A DNA stretch of 16,578 nucleotides from Candidatus Uhrbacteria bacterium (GCA_903891735.1 CAITFQ010000047.1:1-16578), one strand, 5' to 3'. Counted from the stretch's first letter, positions 1 to 7,857 are shown. Numbers and translations: made by a program. Notes: a model not told the origin generated them from the sequence alone.

Positions 1-455
1 GTCAAATTTTTCGAATCAATATTCTCATTATAATCCTGCAGAAATTGCCTGTACGAGTTCGCCTGATACGAAGGATGAGTCGTGTCTCTGATTCCTTGAC
101 CCAAGTAAGTCGAAACAACGCCTTCCTTATCTGTAGCTTCGGCCGTCTCCCACTGCTTAAGCTCAACTAAAACAAAATTCTTATTACCATGCTCGTCATG
201 GCCGGAAACGAAGAAATCAATTCTGTTTGAAGTCGACGGAATTACATATTCAATCAAAACACCGCAAGTTGGATCAAGTTCCGCTCGTCGCACTACACGC
301 TCCATGTATTGCAACGAATTCGCCCAAGATCTCTTCTCGGATGGCGCTACTCGTCGACCAAGCATACGCTCAAAGTGAGTTTCAATAATTGGCGCGATCA
401 TGTTTGAGTCGACATCCTCCCTAAAGCCACCAATAGTGCTTTTGTATAAAAACAT
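1..455 (-). CDS. DUF2075-type DNA/RNA helicase, N-terminal part with nuclease-like domain (3' end outside window)
   Basis: I translated 151 codons from the ATG at 455-453; the frame stays open to the window edge, so the protein is longer. The segment matches my memory of the N-terminus of large proteins with a C-terminal DUF2075 (Schlafen-group-3-like) helicase: an SWxNSLQYM block (residues 43-51), IEY-IP (68-73), RIDFFVSG (78-85), VELKQW (97-102), then a TYLG and a THPSYQ block. E69, D80, E98 and K100 have the spacing of a PD-(D/E)XK nuclease core. The helicase domain itself would lie off the left edge and is not seen. The start lies 3 nt after the MazG-like gene's stop, suggesting co-translation. 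This stretch looks more A+T-rich than the rest of the window (the first 60 bases are about one third G+C), which may mean acquisition by transfer. A role in phage defence or nucleic-acid repair is inference. Confidence 0.75.
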   Translation of the reverse strand, partial: MFLYKSTIGGFREDVDSNMIAPIIETHFERMLGRRVAPSEKRSWANSLQYMERVVRRAELDPTCGVLIEYVIPSTSNRIDFFVSGHDEHGNKNFVLVELKQWETAEATDKEGVVSTYLGQGIRDTTHPSYQANSYRQFLQDYNENIDSKNL

Positions 456-458
456 ATT

Positions 459-809
459 CTAAAGCTCAGTATATTTAGTAGCATTTCCCATCGCCTTCTC
501 CACCGGATACTTCAGTCCCGTCTTCGCCAACTTCCGCACAAACGCCTCACCTATATCAATCCCCAAGTCATAGCTCATCAACAACACCCAATATAACACA
601 TCCGCCAGTTCGTCAGCCACGTCCTCCTGGTGTTCCACCAGGTACTTGGTCAGGGCGTCGCCATTCCGCCACTGAAAATGCTCTAGCACCTCTGTCGCTT
701 CGAGCTGCAAGGAAATCGCGCAGTCCTTGGGATTATGAAACTGCGCCCAATTCCTGGCGTCGCGGAACTTAATTACTTGCTCGGTCAGGTTGGCGATGGA
801 GTCGGACAT
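459..809 (-). CDS. MazG-like nucleotide pyrophosphohydrolase
   Basis: A 116-residue all-alpha protein of the MazG/dCTPase (RS21-C6-like) superfamily. These enzymes hydrolyse (d)NTPs to the monophosphate and pyrophosphate in the cytoplasm with divalent metal, cleaning the nucleotide pool. The metal-binding acidic pairs are visible: EATE at residues 37-40 followed by HFQW, and DELAD at 66-70 followed by VLYW, matching the family's ExxE...ExxD pattern. The length fits the single-domain short form. It sits between a DUF2200 gene (35-nt gap) and a DUF2075-type helicase gene (3-nt gap), so the three probably form one transcript. No clear Shine-Dalgarno sequence precedes its ATG. The exact nucleotide substrate cannot be read from the sequence. 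Confidence 0.88.
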   Translation of the reverse strand: MSDSIANLTEQVIKFRDARNWAQFHNPKDCAISLQLEATEVLEHFQWRNGDALTKYLVEHQEDVADELADVLYWVLLMSYDLGIDIGEAFVRKLAKTGLKYPVEKAMGNATKYTEL

Positions 810-844
810 ATCAGGAATTGTCTTAGCTTAAATCTGCCCCACTC

Positions 845-1198
845 TCAAAATCTCTCCAACTTCCTACCCTTCGCCAATTCATCCACCAACTTATCCAAAT
901 ACCTAACCTTACGCGTTAAAGGATTAGTGATTTCCTCTATCCTATACCCACAGATAACTCCAGTTATCAGCTGCGCGTTTGGATTTAACTTAGCTTCTGC
1001 AAAGAATTTTTCCAAGGTCACCTGCCGCTCAATCAAATCATGCACCTTCTCTTGATCGAAGCCGGTTAGCCACTCAATAACTTGGTGCAGTTCTGCTCTA
1101 GTTCTACCCTTCCTCTCCACTTTTTTTAGATACAGCGGATAAACAGTGGCGAAGACCATCTTGGCAAATCGTTGATTGTGTTCAGGAGTTATTTTCAT
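845..1198 (-). CDS. DUF2200 family protein
   Basis: A 117-residue protein that I recognise as DUF2200: the N-terminal FA-VYPLYLKKVERKGRT block (about residues 15-33), an IEWLTGF segment, then FFAEAKLNPNAQLITGVICG and RYLDKLVDELAKGR near the C-terminus. The family is widespread, small and soluble, and I know of no established biochemical function. No transmembrane segment or metal-binding motif stands out. It is the first gene of the leftmost cassette, with the MazG-like and helicase genes downstream, and its start codon lies just downstream of a 28-bp palindrome that could be an operator. The family assignment is from memory of conserved blocks; the function is unknown. Confidence 0.85.
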   Translation of the reverse strand: MKITPEHNQRFAKMVFATVYPLYLKKVERKGRTRAELHQVIEWLTGFDQEKVHDLIERQVTLEKFFAEAKLNPNAQLITGVICGYRIEEITNPLTRKVRYLDKLVDELAKGRKLERF

Positions 1199-1209
1199 AC
1201 TAATTAGTC

Positions 1210-1247
1210 TTTATACTACACCATTTTCGTGACCTCACGAAAATGGT
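1210..1247 (-). promoter_or_regulatory. Palindromic operator-like site with putative -10 upstream of the DUF2200 gene
   Basis: Positions 1220-1232 and 1235-1247 form a perfect 13-bp inverted repeat around a 2-bp centre. On the minus strand it is followed by TAGTATAAA (1218-1210), which offers a -10 element (TATAAA or TAGTAT) that would start the transcript about 5-8 nt before the ATG at 1198. No good -35 is found at 16-18 bp; the palindrome occupies that place. A repressor or autoregulator binding over the -35 region is a reasonable inference. There is no T-tract on the minus-strand side, so it is not an intrinsic terminator. Confidence 0.5.
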
Positions 1248-1295
1248 CGATTTCAATATGGTCCCAAATGGAACTAACTGAAAATGCTTATTTTT

Positions 1296-1321
1296 ACGAT
1301 TTGTTGACGTCAACAAATCGT
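1296..1321. repeat. Perfect 26-bp palindrome between the glycan operon and the DUF2200 cassette
   Basis: The two 13-bp halves are exact reverse complements with no spacer (centre GAC|GTC). The site lies 15 bp beyond the stop codon of the O-antigen-ligase-like gene. It has no U-run on either strand, so it is a poor intrinsic terminator. Its half-site resembles that of the palindrome at 1220-1247 (both begin AC-C/G-ATTT), and the two centres are 75 bp apart, about seven helical turns. It could be a second operator, or a stabilising 3' hairpin of the glycan mRNA. The 138-bp gap between the flanking genes contains these two palindromes and nothing else that I can identify. Confidence 0.6.
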
Positions 1322-1336
1322 TCATTCATTGACCTT

Positions 1337-2935
1337 TTATACTTCCTGCTCTCTCGTCGTCACCACCCGTTGCAACTTCGGCCACTTCACCCTCTCCTTC
1401 CCCTCACTCTTCACCATCTCTTCCGTCAACCCCTCCCAATCCAAAAACGGCAACACAAACAGCATATACCCCAAGCCAATCGGGTGATTGAGGTACGGCG
1501 AGAAGACGTGGGCGACGAATAAGGCGACGACACCAGCATACAGGCCGAGCGTCAACCACCGCGTTTCCTCATGCTTTTGCCAAGTGTAGTAGAAAGCCCG
1601 GCTGACGACGACCAGGTACCACACGAAGGCGATCAAGCCGAGTAGTCCCATCTTGAGCCAAATATCCTGATAGCCCCATTCAAACCTGTACGTCGTGTAC
1701 TCGCCACTTGGGTTCGTCGCCCGAATCCGTGGGTCGTCGCTCTTATACGTCACCTCATGGCCAAAGCCGCGGCCCAACATGGGACTCCCCATAATCTCCT
1801 GGTACATCGGGTACAGCAAATTCCAGCGGCTACTCACCGCCGTACCCCGGTCGTCCGCCTGCGACGATTTGTAAAACGCCGCATCTTGTAAGTTAGGATG
1901 CTTAGGAATCGGGCAGACAATCACTGCCCAGAATAGGACGACGCCAAGTACAGCTAAGCCGCCGACGCGAACTACATTAATCGCCTGCTTCCTCCAAAGC
2001 TTAGCCCCCGACAATAAGACCACAAAAAAACCAATCGCGCTAAGCGCGACTGCCGCACCAAGCACAAAGCTCCGGCTCAAACTCGCCACAAACGTCGCTA
2101 TACACAGCACCAAAAGTGCTTGCGCCAAGCCTGGCATCTTAGCCTGCTTCCAGAGCGTAAACCGCGCAGCCACCAGCACGAACACCATCACCAGCAAGAA
2201 GAAATGGGCTGGCTCGAACACGCGGAAATACCAGGGGCTGGCCGCACTCAAAAAGTGACTCACAAAAAACTTGGGCCCGGTCAGCAACGTCACCTCGGCA
2301 ATTCGCGCGTCACGCACAAACTCGTACACCCCGCGCAACAGGCCGCCCGGCAAATGCGTAAACAGGAACACGATCAACAAAGTATTCACGCAAATAAAGA
2401 CTGTGCTCGCCGCCAACACCTGCAACAATTCCCGCTTCTTATTATTATCCCAAACAATCGATAATAACGGCAACAAATAGGCAATCGTCACATAACTATT
2501 AGCGTCATCAAACGCGTTCCCAGCATTATTCTGCGCAAAACCAATAATCGTCCCAATCCCCACCGCCAGCAACAACAGCAACCACGGCGTATCGCGCAAC
2601 ACTTGGAACTTCGGCCATTGCTTAGTCTTAATCGACGTCACGAGCCAGGCCAACATCACCGCCGCAAAAATCACCATCCTAAGCGACAAACTAAAGCCGC
2701 CGACACTGGCCTCGAGCAAATGCCCATGTCCGCCAATCATGATCTCGCCAAAAGCAATCAACAAACCAAACAGCGAATTTCGATAAGCCGCAATCATCGT
2801 CACTACCCCAATTACCGCCAACGCAATCAACGACGGAACCTGCTGATGCTGCACCGGAATCGCCAGCAGTGTCACGGCTGCCATGACCGCTAACGTGACT
2901 GCAAACGTCTTGCCTAAAAATTGCTCTTTAAACAT
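1337..2935 (-). CDS. O-antigen ligase / Wzy-like polymerase family membrane protein
   Basis: A 532-residue polytopic membrane protein with roughly a dozen hydrophobic segments, some charged loops and a large periplasm-like loop around residues 360-430. That loop contains SRWNLLYPMYQEIMGSPMLGRGFG, the kind of W-N-x-hydrophobic...GxGxG stretch found in the Wzy_C/O-antigen ligase superfamily. Such proteins transfer or polymerise undecaprenyl-linked glycans on the outer face of the cytoplasmic membrane. In an organism without an obvious LPS pathway it more likely attaches or polymerises a surface polysaccharide. It is the last gene of the glycan operon and starts 3 nt after the stop of the GT2 gene. 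Whether it is a ligase or a polymerase cannot be decided from sequence alone. Confidence 0.82.
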   Translation of the reverse strand: MFKEQFLGKTFAVTLAVMAAVTLLAIPVQHQQVPSLIALAVIGVVTMIAAYRNSLFGLLIAFGEIMIGGHGHLLEASVGGFSLSLRMVIFAAVMLAWLVTSIKTKQWPKFQVLRDTPWLLLLLAVGIGTIIGFAQNNAGNAFDDANSYVTIAYLLPLLSIVWDNNKKRELLQVLAASTVFICVNTLLIVFLFTHLPGGLLRGVYEFVRDARIAEVTLLTGPKFFVSHFLSAASPWYFRVFEPAHFFLLVMVFVLVAARFTLWKQAKMPGLAQALLVLCIATFVASLSRSFVLGAAVALSAIGFFVVLLSGAKLWRKQAINVVRVGGLAVLGVVLFWAVIVCPIPKHPNLQDAAFYKSSQADDRGTAVSSRWNLLYPMYQEIMGSPMLGRGFGHEVTYKSDDPRIRATNPSGEYTTYRFEWGYQDIWLKMGLLGLIAFVWYLVVVSRAFYYTWQKHEETRWLTLGLYAGVVALFVAHVFSPYLNHPIGLGYMLFVLPFLDWEGLTEEMVKSEGKERVKWPKLQRVVTTREQEV

Positions 2936-2938
2936 ATT

Positions 2939-3805
2939 TTAACCACGTTTAATTACCGCCGTCACATACGCTAACGCAATGAACACCGGTGCCAACAGCC
3001 ACAACACCGCCGTCGCCGCCCAGCCCTCGTGCTTAGCAAAATACTTGCGCATACTCTCCCTGATCCACTTCTGTTTCCTAATGGTCGCCAACTGGTTAAA
3101 CGTATGCCCCTTGTGATGGACAATCTCGACGTCCGCGTAATGCCTTATTTTAAACCCAGCATCATGCGCCATTTTACAATAGTCGACCTCCTCAAACCAA
3201 ATAAAATATCGTTCATCGAACATCCCAATCTCATCGATAACCGATTTTCTAATCATCATGAACGCCCCCATGATCGAGTCGACATCCTGCGTCTTCATGG
3301 CGTCGACATCCGTCATCATGTACTCATCAACTGCCTTCAAGCGACTGACAACATGCGGCACCTTGAACAAAATCAACAACTGATCAAGCAACTTCGGGAA
3401 CCGCCGAATACTCGGCTGCAACTCCCCATTCGGATAACGAATAATACAACTCCCAATCCCGACGTCGACATCCGCATCCATGTGCTGCACCATTCTTTCG
3501 ATGGCATCAGGTGGCACCACCGTATCCGGATTCAACAACAAAATATATCTCCCCGTCGCCAACCTCATCCCCTGATTCACCGCCGCCGCGAACCCTCGAT
3601 TCTCCGCATTCGCCAAGTACGTCGCCGTTGGCAAATATTCGTGGACGAGTCTTTCTGTTGCCGCACTCCCCGAGTTGTCCACAATTATAACTTCTCTCCG
3701 GGAGCTGTCACCTCCGGGAGCTGAAGCCCTTACTGCTCCCAAACACGCCGCCAGCACTTCCGGCGCCTCCTTGTACGTCAAAATTACAATCGATACGTCA
3801 ATCAT
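2939..3805 (-). CDS. GT2 family glycosyltransferase (WbbL/rhamnosyltransferase-like)
   Basis: A 288-residue GT-A fold glycosyltransferase with an N-terminal IVILTYKE strand, VDNSGS (42-47), ENRGFAAAVNQGM (68-80), and a nucleotide-sugar/metal site as LNPDTVVPP, where NPD (92-94) is in the DxD position. FIWFEEVDYC near residue 205 is the acceptor-side acidic motif typical of the WbbL-like rhamnosyltransferase branch. A C-terminal hydrophobic segment (about residues 262-285) probably anchors it to the membrane. It overlaps the upstream GT2 gene by 4 bp (ATGA). Expected role: adding a sugar, possibly dTDP-rhamnose-derived, to a lipid-linked glycan in the cytoplasm. Donor and linkage are not determined. 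The gene contains three GGATGTCGAC decamers within about 180 bp, giving Asp-Val-Asp runs. Confidence 0.9.
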   Translation of the reverse strand: MIDVSIVILTYKEAPEVLAACLGAVRASAPGGDSSRREVIIVDNSGSAATERLVHEYLPTATYLANAENRGFAAAVNQGMRLATGRYILLLNPDTVVPPDAIERMVQHMDADVDVGIGSCIIRYPNGELQPSIRRFPKLLDQLLILFKVPHVVSRLKAVDEYMMTDVDAMKTQDVDSIMGAFMMIRKSVIDEIGMFDERYFIWFEEVDYCKMAHDAGFKIRHYADVEIVHHKGHTFNQLATIRKQKWIRESMRKYFAKHEGWAATAVLWLLAPVFIALAYVTAVIKRG

Positions 3806-4557
3806 AGTTTATGCTTAGTGGCCATAATCTGCCGCGCCGCCTCGTACTTCGCCACCCTGGACGGCTTCCACGGCAACCAACGCCACGGCAGCGCATACAC
3901 AAACGCCGGCAACCACGCTGATCCTATCCGCGACTCGCCGTCGATCCTAACATCAAACCACACCCCAGGCACCAACACACCAACAATCCCACGTTCCAAC
4001 ATCGTCAACCACACGTCCCAATCCTGAAAACGCTTAATCGTTTCGTCGAAGCCTGGAAACAAACTCTTCTTCACCAAACAAGTCGTATGCACAAAATTCA
4101 CCCGTCGTAATCGCTTCCCACTAAACGGCACGCCGCGAAATGTCTTCCAACCAAACTTAAAACCCGTATACGCATACCCAACATTACTCGGCGCCGCTGC
4201 TAACATCGTTAAACACTTCTTGAGCATCCCAGGCTTGAGGACGACGTCCGCATCCGCAAACATCACATACTCCCCCTGCGCCGCCTGTAACCCCCTATTC
4301 CTCGCCGGGTTCGAGCCACGATTTTCCTGTGTAATTACAGTAAATGGTATACCCCTGGGGTATACGCTCGAGGTAGACCCTGATAACTTAGCCAAAATTT
4401 CTTGCGTATCATCAGTCGAGCCATCATCAACCACAATTACCTCGAGTTGAGCATCAATCTCTGCCAAACCAACCTGCCCCAAAATCGACTCTAAGCACGC
4501 CGGCAATGACGCCGCATGCTGGTAAGTCGGCACGATAATGGAAATCAACTTACTCAT
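3802..4557 (-). CDS. GT2 family glycosyltransferase
   Basis: A 251-residue GT-A glycosyltransferase. Visible motifs are SIIVPTYQHAASL at the N-terminus, VVDDGSTDDT (42-51) for the nucleotide, ENRGSNPARNRGL (78-90), and the metal-binding DAD at 102-104 in YVMFADADVV. QDWDVWLTML later in the protein corresponds to the acceptor/base region of this branch. No clear transmembrane helix is present, so it probably works at the inner membrane face on the product of the GT4 enzyme. Both ends overlap neighbouring genes by 4 bp (ATGA junctions), strong evidence for translational coupling in one operon. The exact sugar is unknown. Confidence 0.92.
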   Translation of the reverse strand: MSKLISIIVPTYQHAASLPACLESILGQVGLAEIDAQLEVIVVDDGSTDDTQEILAKLSGSTSSVYPRGIPFTVITQENRGSNPARNRGLQAAQGEYVMFADADVVLKPGMLKKCLTMLAAAPSNVGYAYTGFKFGWKTFRGVPFSGKRLRRVNFVHTTCLVKKSLFPGFDETIKRFQDWDVWLTMLERGIVGVLVPGVWFDVRIDGESRIGSAWLPAFVYALPWRWLPWKPSRVAKYEAARQIMATKHKL

Positions 4558-5579
4558 AAAAGCCCATCTAACTTAGCCGTCTGCGCCAACCGCGTAAACT
4601 CAGCCAACACCCTGTCTCTCCCCTGTCTACCCAGCTCCTGTCTCAACCCAACATCGTTTACAAGTTTCGCGATGGCCGCCTGCAACTGATCCACCGAGCC
4701 GTCGATAAGCAACCCTGTCACCCCGTCAACCACCGCCTCATCGACTCCCGGCGTCCTATTAGCAATCACTGGCAGCCCGAACAACCCGGCCTCCAAATAA
4801 ACAATCCCAAACCCCTCCCGATCCTTCATCGATTTTATGGCCGGCATGACAAACACATCTGCCTCGTTATAAAACTCGACGAGCCTAGCATTATCGACGC
4901 CCGACCAAATCTTAACTCGCTCACCCAATCCCAACTCTTGAATTCGAGCCTCAATCTCACCCTTAAACGCACCCTCTCCCACAATATCGTAACTAACCCC
5001 CGGCATCTCCTTAATCACCTCAAGCACCAACAAATGCCCCTTACGCTCCACCAACCTCGCCACTGTCAACAAACGAAGTCCGACATCGTCTATTGATGAT
5101 TTAGCGTCCATCGATTCCATTGTTTGCGCCGCATTAATCATCTCATCGTTAACACACGGATACACGGTCATCACCTCAACACCCGGCACAAACACCCGCA
5201 CCTCTTCCGCCAACGCAACCGAATTCGTCACCACCTTCTTAGCCAACCTCAGGATCAACCTCGTTAACATTTCCCTTATGAATCCTTGTCTAGCCAAATC
5301 GAAGTCGAGTCCATGCAAAAAAACCACATACGGCTTACCGCCTAACATCCTGGCCATCATCGCCGTCGTCCCCAGGGGCAACACATGGTGCACCCACACC
5401 TGATCATAATCCTGCCGTCGACGCCAAAACAATTTCAACATCTCCTCGTACTTCGGCAAACTCGCAAACTCGACCACTTCAACATTACCCGGAAACGTCG
5501 TCTTAATCGCCTCAATATAACGAGCAATCCCGCCCTTGAATCCCGGCTCTTCAATTGTCGGCAATAATATTCGCGCCAT
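4554..5579 (-). CDS. GT4 family glycosyltransferase (glycosyl transferase group 1)
   Basis: A 341-residue retaining GT-B glycosyltransferase. It shows the N-terminal GGIARY loop (residues 16-21), FLHGLDFD (87-94), the start of the donor-binding domain with LLTVARLVERKGH (170-182), DIVGEG (198-203), and the GT4 E-x7-E motif with E255 and E263 (EGFGIVYLE). Length is normal for the family. It starts 1 nt after the flippase stop and overlaps the next GT2 gene by 4 bp. Its likely job is to add a sugar from a nucleotide-sugar donor to the undecaprenyl-linked oligosaccharide on the cytoplasmic side. Donor specificity is unknown. Confidence 0.93.
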   Translation of the reverse strand: MARILLPTIEEPGFKGGIARYIEAIKTTFPGNVEVVEFASLPKYEEMLKLFWRRRQDYDQVWVHHVLPLGTTAMMARMLGGKPYVVFLHGLDFDLARQGFIREMLTRLILRLAKKVVTNSVALAEEVRVFVPGVEVMTVYPCVNDEMINAAQTMESMDAKSSIDDVGLRLLTVARLVERKGHLLVLEVIKEMPGVSYDIVGEGAFKGEIEARIQELGLGERVKIWSGVDNARLVEFYNEADVFVMPAIKSMKDREGFGIVYLEAGLFGLPVIANRTPGVDEAVVDGVTGLLIDGSVDQLQAAIAKLVNDVGLRQELGRQGRDRVLAEFTRLAQTAKLDGLL

Positions 5580-5580
5580 A

Positions 5581-7011
5581 CTAAGCTCGTCTCAACAAAC
5601 TTCTAAACGATCGTAAGTGATCCACGGTAAAAGTCTTCGTCACAAAAATACAGACTGCGTACACCGTCGCGCCAACTACCAGACTCACCGCAAACGGCAA
5701 CTTCGATTTCACCGCAAAGACCACCAACGCCATCACCAAACCAGAGGCATAAAATCCGCCCACCTTGCGCACCAATTCGCTAAACTTGATCGACGCCACT
5801 GGCGCCGCGAAATACCAACCCGCACTAAACATAAAGACGAAGGCACACAAGGCCGCTACTGACGCTCCAGGAATACCGAGTATAGGAATCAACAACAAAT
5901 TCGCCACCGCACTGACGACCATCACTCCGCCCATAATCGCCGTCTTGATGTTCTGGCGTCGTGTCGCATTGAGCAATGAGCCTACTGGAAAATCGAGGAA
6001 GATGGGAATTAGCACAAACACCAAAACAGACAACGGCACCACCGCCGTTTTATAGTCCGGACTAAAATGACCGATTATTTCTGGCGCCAACGCCCAAATA
6101 CCAAACACGATCGGCGCGGCCAAAAACGACACATACCACTCCGCCTCCAAAAAAATCTTTTTAAGCTCAGCCGTATTCTCAGCTGCCGCGCTCATCGTCG
6201 GGTACAACGCACCAACAAACGCCAACGGCAAAAACTGAAACGCATACGTCAACTTATAAGCGACGCTGTACACTCCAACCGCCGCCTGGCCGATAACGGC
6301 ATTCAAGACGAAGCTATCGAAGTACGAATATACTTTCACAAACACCGCCGATAAAAAGAACGGCAACGCCATCCGCAACAACACCGCATCGATCTTAATC
6401 GACGGCCGCAAAGCGCCAAGGCCCAATCGTCGGACTACCTGCCAGGCACCGAAAAAGAGGTTGAAGCAACTGCCGAGCGTCAGCGCAACCACTAAACTCG
6501 TCAACGTCGCCTGATGCGTCACAATCAGCAATCCCCCGAGCAAGGTCGACAACAACTGCCCAGTAAAGATGCCGAGCGACTCATACTGCAACGTCTGTAG
6601 CCCGCGGAGCACGCCGTAGAACGTCAGCGACAACGTATCCGCCATCATGATACCCAGTGCCACCATGACCAGCCCCTGCACCTCATGGCTATAACCCAAC
6701 AGCCCAGGCAAAACGAAGAGGACAATGATCGACAACGGAATCGTAAACACTTTGTAACCCAGCACACTTCGCAACCACCGCGTCGCCTCCCCCGGCGTCC
6801 TCGCCACTTCTCTCGTCAACACACTCGTCAGCCCAATATCATCAAACACGCCAATCGTCGTCACCAGGCCCAAGGCCAAAAAGTACGCTCCATTCCCACT
6901 ACTCCCCAAAAAATTAGCCAACACCGCAAAATAAGCAAAAGCAATGCACTTCTGCCCAATACTCGCCGCCGTCAAAAACAAGGTATTTTTGGCTAATTTA
7001 CTACCCGCCAT
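5581..7011 (-). CDS. Oligosaccharide flippase (Wzx-like, MOP superfamily)
   Basis: About 476 residues with roughly 12-14 hydrophobic helices and a short positive N-terminus followed by LFLTAASIGQKCIAF. NGAYFLALGLVTT, LTSVLTREVAR and the basic C-terminus fit the polysaccharide-biosynthesis flippase branch. It would turn undecaprenyl-PP-oligosaccharides across the cytoplasmic membrane. It is the first gene of the glycan operon, 1 nt ahead of the GT4 gene. Start choice: the ATG at 7011 sits about 2 nt from the transcription start predicted from the promoter at 7020-7048. A TTG at 7020 gives three more residues and has GGGAG five bases upstream, so it is a real alternative, but it overlaps the -10. 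Distinct from the MurJ-like protein at the right edge. Confidence 0.9.
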   Translation of the reverse strand: MAGSKLAKNTLFLTAASIGQKCIAFAYFAVLANFLGSSGNGAYFLALGLVTTIGVFDDIGLTSVLTREVARTPGEATRWLRSVLGYKVFTIPLSIIVLFVLPGLLGYSHEVQGLVMVALGIMMADTLSLTFYGVLRGLQTLQYESLGIFTGQLLSTLLGGLLIVTHQATLTSLVVALTLGSCFNLFFGAWQVVRRLGLGALRPSIKIDAVLLRMALPFFLSAVFVKVYSYFDSFVLNAVIGQAAVGVYSVAYKLTYAFQFLPLAFVGALYPTMSAAAENTAELKKIFLEAEWYVSFLAAPIVFGIWALAPEIIGHFSPDYKTAVVPLSVLVFVLIPIFLDFPVGSLLNATRRQNIKTAIMGGVMVVSAVANLLLIPILGIPGASVAALCAFVFMFSAGWYFAAPVASIKFSELVRKVGGFYASGLVMALVVFAVKSKLPFAVSLVVGATVYAVCIFVTKTFTVDHLRSFRSLLRRA

Positions 7012-7019
7012 ACAAACCA

Positions 7020-7048
7020 ATCATACTCCCAAAAAGCCAACTCGACAA
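7020..7048 (-). promoter_or_regulatory. Putative promoter of the glycan operon
   Basis: On the minus strand TTGTCG (7048-7043) and TATGAT (7025-7020) are separated by 17 bp, matching 4/6 and 5/6 of the sigma-70-type consensus. The predicted transcription start is near 7013, only about 2 nt before the ATG at 7011. The -35 overlaps the distal T-tract of the rpsI terminator. Prediction from sequence only. Confidence 0.5.
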
Positions 7049-7076
7049 ACAAAAATCCCCTGTTTCCAGGAGATTT
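7043..7076 (-). terminator. Intrinsic terminator of the ribosomal protein operon
   Basis: Downstream of the rpsI stop (7091) the minus strand forms a 10-bp stem (7076-7067 with 7062-7053, one G-U pair) closed by a GAAA tetraloop, followed by TTTGTTTGT. This is a standard rho-independent terminator, placed between the infA-rpsI operon and the glycan operon. Confidence 0.85.
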
Positions 7077-7090
7077 CTGTAATCGCTTGA

Positions 7091-7486
7091 TTAACGCTTG
7101 CGCCACTGTGGTGAACGGCGAGCACCGTGCTTACCGAACTTCTTGCGCTCCTTCTTGCGCGGATCGCGCGTTAACAAGCTTTGCGCTTTCAAGGTCGACT
7201 TCAAGGCTTCGTCCATCATGACGAGCGCGCGGGCGATACCGAGCTTAACGGCATCGGACTGGCCAGTTGGCCCACCGCCGACGGTCTTGACCGTTACGTC
7301 CATGTTCTTCAAGTTACCAGTTTCCTTGAGTGGTCGTTCGACCGAGTTCTGCAAGGTTGGGGTAGTGAAGAACTCCTGGTATGGCTTACCGTTGATCGTG
7401 ATCTTACCGCTGCCAGCTGGGTACAAGCGTACCTGAGCGACTGCAGTCTTACGACGACCGACTGATTGGAAATATTTTTCTGCCAT
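7091..7486 (-). CDS. rpsI: Small ribosomal subunit protein uS9
   Basis: A 131-residue S9 with the characteristic N-terminal SVGRRKTAVAQVRLYPGxG-like block and C-terminal RDPRKKERKKFGKHGARRSPQWRKR region. The basic tail ending in KR reaches the P-site tRNA in known ribosomes. Length is normal for bacterial S9. It starts 1 nt after rplM, and the L13-S9 pairing is almost universal. No clear Shine-Dalgarno sequence precedes the ATG (the junction reads TAATATG), so coupling to rplM translation is likely. Last gene of the operon; an intrinsic terminator follows. Confidence 0.98.
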   Translation of the reverse strand: MAEKYFQSVGRRKTAVAQVRLYPAGSGKITINGKPYQEFFTTPTLQNSVERPLKETGNLKNMDVTVKTVGGGPTGQSDAVKLGIARALVMMDEALKSTLKAQSLLTRDPRKKERKKFGKHGARRSPQWRKR

Positions 7487-7487
7487 A

Positions 7488-7856
7488 TTAGGAAATTGAC
7501 AAACGCTTCATGCGGTTCGTGCGATGCTTGTTCTTAGGCAGCATGCGCGAGACTGCAGCGCGGAGCACGGTCGCAGGATTCTTCTCCCACATCACGCGCA
7601 TCGTCGTTTCATGAATACCACCTGGATGGCCACTGTGGTGGAAGTACTTCTTGTCCTCGTACTTCTTACCGGTTACTTTGATGCCGGCGACGTTAGTCAC
7701 CACCACCAAGTTACCCGCGTCGACGTTTGGCTGATAAACAGCACTCGTCTTACCCATCAGGTTCATGGCAATCTGTGTCGCCAAGCGTCCGAGGATCTTG
7801 CCGCTAGCGTCGAAGGCGACGGTCTTGCGAGCGATTTTTACAATTGGATTTGCCAT
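7488..7856 (-). CDS. rplM: Large ribosomal subunit protein uL13
   Basis: A 122-residue L13, somewhat shorter than the usual 140-145. It contains the family blocks FDASGKILGRLATQIA, VVVTNVAGIKVTGKKYEDKKYFHHSGHPGG, and AAVSRMLPKNKHRTNRMKRL. It is an early-assembling 23S rRNA-binding protein. I placed the start at the ATG at 7856 (MANPIVKIARKTV); an upstream in-frame start would add a 54-residue unrelated extension running through rplQ, which I reject. rplQ ends 1 nt before this ATG, so the gene is translationally coupled. Confidence 0.97.
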   Translation of the reverse strand: MANPIVKIARKTVAFDASGKILGRLATQIAMNLMGKTSAVYQPNVDAGNLVVVTNVAGIKVTGKKYEDKKYFHHSGHPGGIHETTMRVMWEKNPATVLRAAVSRMLPKNKHRTNRMKRLSIS

Positions 7857-7857
7857 A

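Noticed and set aside
1296..1321. 26-bp palindrome as the intrinsic terminator of the glycan operon
   Set aside because: On the minus strand it is followed by TAAAAATAAG, not a T-run; only a hairpin without the release signal.
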